From Paracoccaceae bacterium (GTDB lineage Bacteria > Pseudomonadota > Alphaproteobacteria > Rhodobacterales > Rhodobacteraceae), in assembly GCA_003561595.1 (NCBI GenBank), contig PWWF01000303.1, positions 1-17,621 of the forward strand: 17,621 nt of DNA, written 5' to 3'. The notes under the pieces are model-generated. The model saw only the letters and a list, made by a program, of their open reading frames with translations, had not been told where the DNA came from and did no database searches. Positions 14,445-17,621 of the stretch are shown piece after piece (the stretch's first letter is position 1; every line of letters begins with the position of its first letter). The position numbers and the translations under genes were made by a program.

Positions 14445-15994
14445 GTCATGCCTGCCATCAACAGCCCCAGTTCCTGCGCATTCGTCTGATCGGACTGCCG
14501 TTCGCCCATGATCCGGCCATCAAACATGACCGCAATCCGGTCCGAGAGCGCCAGAATCTCATCCAGCTCTACCGACACCAGCAGAATGGCCGAGCCCTGA
14601 TCCCGCAGCCGGATCAACTGCTGGTGGATGAATTCGATCGCGCCAATATCGACCCCGCGCGTGGGCTGGCCGACCAGCAGGATCTCGGGGTTGCGCTCCA
14701 TCTCGCGGGCGAGGACCAGCTTCTGCTGATTACCGCCCGAAAACCCTTCGGCCTGCAGCAGCGGGTCGGGGGGGCGCACATCGAAATGCTGCATCTTGGC
14801 TTCGGTGTCGCGCATGATGGCGGCGTTGTTCATGCGCAGCGGCCCGGCGTTATAGGCCGCATCATGGTGATAGCCGAGCGCCATGTTCTCCCAGGCCATG
14901 AAGCGCAGCACCAGCCCGCGCCGATGTCGGTCCTCGGGCACATGAGCGACGCCCTGCCTGCGCCGCGAAATGGCGCCCGCGCCCGGACCGGCCAGCGGCA
15001 GATCCTCGCCCCTCAGTTGCGCCTGCCCTTCCGCGTCGCGCAGCCCGGCCAGCACCTCCAGCAGTTCCGACTGCCCGTTGCCCGCGACCCCGGCGATCCC
15101 CAGTATCTCGCCCGCGCGCACGTTCAGGGATATGCCGCGCAACCGCTCCACCCCCTGACTGTCCACAACGCGCAGATTATCGACCTGCAGCACGATCTTG
15201 CCGGGGCGCGCGGGTGGTTTTTCCACCCTGAGCAGCACCTTGCGGCCCACCATCAACTCGGCCAGTTCCGTGGGGCTGGTCTGGGCCGTGGGGCGGGTGG
15301 CCACCATCTCACCGCGCCGCATGACGCTGACATCATCGGTGACATCCATGATCTCGCGCAGCTTATGCGTGATCAGGATGATGGTCTTGCCCTGATCCTT
15401 CAGTCCGCGCAGGATGCGAAACAGATGATCGGCCTCGGACGGGGTCAGCACGCCGGTCGGTTCATCCAGGATCAGGATATCGGCCTCGCGATAGAGCGCC
15501 TTGAGGATCTCGACCCGCTGCTGATGGCCGACCGACAGATCCTCGACCTTCGCATCCGGGTCCACATTCAGTTCGAACTCGCGCGCCAGATCCTTCAAAA
15601 GCCCCCGCGCCCGCGACAGCGAGGGGCGCAGCATGCCCCCGGCCTCGGCGCCCAGGATGACATTCTCCAGCACGCTGAAATTCTCGACCAGCTTGAAATG
15701 CTGGAACACCATGCCGATGCCCGCCCGGATCGCGGATTGGCTGTCAGGGATCTCGGTTGCCTGCCCGTTGATCAGGATCTCGCCCGCATCGGCGCGGTAG
15801 AACCCATAAAGGATCGACATGAGCGTCGATTTGCCCGCGCCATTCTCGCCCACGATCCCGTGGATCGTGCCGCGCCGCACCTGGATCGAGATATCCTTGT
15901 TGGCCTGCACCGGCCCGAACGCCTTGGAGATGCCACGCAATTCGATCGCGTAATCAGTGGTCTGTGCCCGGGGCGATATGTCAGTGGCCGTCAT
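14441..15994 (-). CDS. ABC transporter ATP-binding protein, double cassette (BMP/nucleoside type)
   Basis: 517 residues, two nucleotide-binding domains in one chain. NBD1: Walker A GENGAGKST (49-57), Q-loop Gln98, signature LSVGHQQRVEI (153-163), Walker B ILILDEPT (173-180), His210. NBD2: the Walker A Lys is replaced (GVAGNGQSE, 302-310), signature FSGGNQQKL (418-426), and the Walker B Glu is Gln (ILLVGQPTRGVD). A degenerate second cassette is normal for the RbsA/YufO-like group, so only NBD1 is expected to be fully catalytic. Its ATG is six bases after the binding-protein stop, and it overlaps the permease gene by four bases. The protein powers uptake from the cytoplasmic face. Confidence 0.95.
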   Translation of the reverse strand: MTATDISPRAQTTDYAIELRGISKAFGPVQANKDISIQVRRGTIHGIVGENGAGKSTLMSILYGFYRADAGEILINGQATEIPDSQSAIRAGIGMVFQHFKLVENFSVLENVILGAEAGGMLRPSLSRARGLLKDLAREFELNVDPDAKVEDLSVGHQQRVEILKALYREADILILDEPTGVLTPSEADHLFRILRGLKDQGKTIILITHKLREIMDVTDDVSVMRRGEMVATRPTAQTSPTELAELMVGRKVLLRVEKPPARPGKIVLQVDNLRVVDSQGVERLRGISLNVRAGEILGIAGVAGNGQSELLEVLAGLRDAEGQAQLRGEDLPLAGPGAGAISRRRQGVAHVPEDRHRRGLVLRFMAWENMALGYHHDAAYNAGPLRMNNAAIMRDTEAKMQHFDVRPPDPLLQAEGFSGGNQQKLVLAREMERNPEILLVGQPTRGVDIGAIEFIHQQLIRLRDQGSAILLVSVELDEILALSDRIAVMFDGRIMGERQSDQTNAQELGLLMAGMT

Positions 15995-16000
15995 GTTCCC

Positions 16001-16996
16001 TCAGAATTCCGGGCAGGTGCTGTCGCTGCGATAATCATGCACACTGATCTCGCCCGCGATGATGGCGGCCTTTGCCGTCTCGACCGCTTCGACCATGTCA
16101 TCCGAGATCAGGTGTTCGTTATGCTCATCCACGGCATAGCCGACACCGCCTGCGGCCAGATCCATCTGCGCGATCCCGGTTTCCAGCCCCGGGCCTTCGG
16201 CAAAGGCGTCATAGACGGCCTGATCGACCAGTTTGAGCATCGAGGTCAGGACAGAGCCGGGATGCAGGTGGTTCTGGTTCGAATCCACCCCGATGGAAAA
16301 TACCCCTTCATCCGCGGCGGCCTGCATCACGCCAAGGCCCGTGCTGCCTGCGGCGGCGAAGATCACGTCCGAGCCCTGGCTGATCTGACCAAGCGCGATC
16401 TCGCTGCCGCGAACAGGATCGCTCCAGGCGGCAGGGGTATCGCCGGTGTAGTTCACGATCACCTCGATATCCGGGTTCACGGCGCGCGCGCCCTGCGCAT
16501 AGCCGCAGGCCGTGGCGGTGATCAGCGGGATCTGCATGCCGCCCACAATGCTGATCGTATCGCTTTGGGTCGTCATGGCAGCGATCATGCCGACCAGATA
16601 GGCGCCCTCATGCTCGGCGAAGATGACCGAGCGGACATTGGGCTGCTCCACCACCGCGTCGATCAGCACAAAGGCCGTATCGGGGTATTCGGGCGCGACC
16701 TCTTCCAGCGTGGGGGCATTCTCGAAGCCCAGAACGACAATGGGGTTGGCGCCGGATTCAGCCAGACGACGGGCGAATTGCACGCGCTGCGCGGCCGATT
16801 GCATCTGGATCTCGCGGTAACTGCCGCCTGTTTCCTCGCGCCAGCGTTCCGCCCCGTTAAAGGCCGATTCGTTGAAGGATCCGTCGAATTTCTCACCCAG
16901 ATCGAACATCAGCGCGGGGCTCGTGTCGGCCTGCGCGCCCAGTGCTGCGACAAAGGTAGCACACAGGCTGACAGGCAGCGACTTGCGGATTGCCAT
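16001..16996 (-). CDS. BMP-family (PnrA-like) periplasmic solute-binding protein
   Basis: 331 residues. A Sec signal peptide is seen (basic MAIRK, hydrophobic core to about 20, AQA before Asp24), without a lipobox. The mature protein begins ALMFDLGEKFDGSFNESAFNG, the typical BMP/PnrA opening, and contains GSDVIFAAAGSTGLGVMQAA and GVDSNQNHLHPGSVLTSM, the ligand-pocket regions of the family. BMP proteins bind purine nucleosides and similar solutes in the periplasm and deliver them to the permeases encoded downstream. ATG 16996 has GGAG in the expected place on the minus strand. A close paralogue precedes it; over 159 comparable C-terminal residues I count about 25 differences. Confidence 0.95.
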   Translation of the reverse strand: MAIRKSLPVSLCATFVAALGAQADTSPALMFDLGEKFDGSFNESAFNGAERWREETGGSYREIQMQSAAQRVQFARRLAESGANPIVVLGFENAPTLEEVAPEYPDTAFVLIDAVVEQPNVRSVIFAEHEGAYLVGMIAAMTTQSDTISIVGGMQIPLITATACGYAQGARAVNPDIEVIVNYTGDTPAAWSDPVRGSEIALGQISQGSDVIFAAAGSTGLGVMQAAADEGVFSIGVDSNQNHLHPGSVLTSMLKLVDQAVYDAFAEGPGLETGIAQMDLAAGGVGYAVDEHNEHLISDDMVEAVETAKAAIIAGEISVHDYRSDSTCPEF

Positions 16997-17021
16997 GGGT
17001 CATGCTCCGGTTGCACCAAAG

Positions 17022-17046
17022 GTAAGGTGGGTTTCACCCACCCTAC
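17022..17046. repeat. Palindromic element 1 between the two BMP genes
   Basis: GTA-A-GGTGGGT (17022-17032), loop TTC, ACCCACC-C-TAC (17036-17046): a near-perfect inverted repeat with one mismatch. The form resembles short repetitive extragenic palindromes; genome-wide recurrence cannot be tested here. Confidence 0.6.
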
Positions 17047-17062
17047 GCGGCGGACAAGGTAA

Positions 17063-17079
17063 GGTGGGTAGAACCCACC
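17063..17079. repeat. Palindromic element 2 between the two BMP genes
   Basis: GGTGGGT (17063-17069), loop AGA, ACCCACC (17073-17079). The arms are identical to those of element 1 and are preceded by the same GGTAA context, so this is a second copy differing in the loop. Confidence 0.6.
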
Positions 17080-17112
17080 CTGCACTGCGCAGCAGGGGCG
17101 CGCAGTGCAGGG
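17078..17112. terminator. 13-bp perfect hairpin, possible intercistronic terminator or stabiliser
   Basis: CCCTGCACTGCGC (17078-17090) pairs with GCGCAGTGCAGGG (17100-17112) around a 9-base loop. It starts 21 bases after the stop of the first binding-protein gene in its direction of transcription. No T-run follows. It shares bases with element 2, so the two stems compete. The GGTGCGCC after it may belong to the same repeat type. Confidence 0.45.
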
Positions 17113-17132
17113 TGCGCCATGCTCAGCATTGC

Positions 17133-17621
17133 TCAGAATGCCGGGCAGGTGCTGTCTGTGCGGTAGTCATGCACCGTCATCTCGCCCGAGATGATCGCGG
17201 CGCGTGCTTCCTCGACTGCTTCCGACATCTCGGCGCTGATCAGATGCTCGTTATGCTCATCCACCGCATAGCCCACGCCCTCGGCGGCCAGATCCATCAA
17301 CACCACCCCGGTTTCCAGCCCCGGGCCTTCGGTAAAGGCATCATAGACGGCCTGATCGACCAGTTTCAGCATCGAGGTCAGCACCGATCCGGGATGCAGG
17401 TGGTTCTGGTTCGAATCGACCCCGATGGAAAACACGCCTTCATCCTCGGCGGTCTGCAACACACCCAGCCCGGTGCCGCCCGCCGCCGCGAAGACGACGT
17501 CAGAGCCCTGGCTGATCTGGCCCGATGCAATCTCGCTGCCGCGCACGGGATCGTTCCACGCCTCGGGCGTGGAGCCGGTGTAGTTCACGATGATCTCGAT
17601 ATCGGGGTTCACGGCGCGCGC
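17133..17621 (-). CDS. BMP-family solute-binding protein, paralogue (5' part beyond window)
   Basis: The frame enters from the right edge, and 162 C-terminal residues are visible. They align without gaps to the neighbouring binding protein: GVDSNQNHLHPGSVLTSM and MLKLVDQAVYDAF are identical, and both end in the same HDYR-x-DSTCP-x-F. The pair arose by tandem duplication. A second periplasmic binding protein probably widens the substrate range of the same permease complex (inference). A GTG at 17612 is internal (ARAVNPDIE matches the paralogue), so it is not the start. 136 bases with three palindromes separate the two genes. Confidence 0.93.
   Translation of the reverse strand, partial: ARAVNPDIEIIVNYTGSTPEAWNDPVRGSEIASGQISQGSDVVFAAAGGTGLGVLQTAEDEGVFSIGVDSNQNHLHPGSVLTSMLKLVDQAVYDAFTEGPGLETGVVLMDLAAEGVGYAVDEHNEHLISAEMSEAVEEARAAIISGEMTVHDYRTDSTCPAF

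Noticed and set aside
14624..17062. Open frame of 812 codons on the plus strand
   Set aside because: It is antisense to the ABC ATPase and binding-protein genes, both with clear motifs; the protein is low in motif content and rich in His, Arg, Gln and Asp, as expected from the complement of GC-rich genes.
17610..17612. GTG as start of the right-edge binding protein
   Set aside because: The upstream residues ARA continue the alignment with the paralogue, so the gene runs beyond the window.

Overview
The window is GC-rich DNA from an alphaproteobacterium, most likely a member of the Rhodobacteraceae. This is suggested by the protein families (MmcB, TIGR02186/Alph_Pro_TM, BMP-type ABC importer), by a GTTC-N7-GTTC SOS box of the alphaproteobacterial LexA type, and by the codon bias. 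No ribosomal RNA, tRNA, CRISPR array, transposase or phage gene is visible.

Layout. (1) 1-5374, plus strand: a divalent-metal transport block. It holds the end of one MgtE-type Mg2+ channel gene, a second mgtE split by a one-base frameshift, a small Cys-rich membrane protein, a stand-alone protein resembling an MgtE N-domain, a CDF cation transporter with a duplicated cytoplasmic domain, an MgtC/SapB protein lacking about 31 internal residues, and a second CDF transporter. (2) 5427-7712: a minus-strand exported protein of unknown function, then a plus-strand alpha/beta-hydrolase-like protein without the nucleophile serine. (3) 7778-9572, plus: pyrC and pyrE of pyrimidine synthesis. (4) 9569-10580: mmcB (minus) under a LexA box, a candidate 6S RNA on the plus strand at about 10111-10272 with its own promoter, and a small two-helix membrane protein with a nine-Asp tail (minus). 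(5) 10675-17621, minus: a tightly packed set read right to left, with two tandem BMP-family binding proteins (the first cut by the window edge), a double-cassette ABC ATPase, two permeases, a TauE/SafE exporter and a TIGR02186 membrane protein. Junctions from the second binding-protein gene onward are 1-4 base overlaps or gaps of no more than 28 bases, so this is probably one operon. The two binding-protein genes are separated by three strong palindromes.

The genes probably work as follows. Block 1 would set cytoplasmic Mg2+ and other divalent metals, with uptake by MgtE and efflux by CDF. Several members look degraded or rearranged: a frameshift, an internal deletion and an unstable 11-bp repeat. 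Block 5 imports a nucleoside-like solute by family membership, next to pyrimidine biosynthesis genes. The most unusual items are the eroding but dense metal block, the unannotated 6S-like RNA divergent from an SOS-controlled nuclease-fold gene, and the structured leader before the mgtC-like gene.
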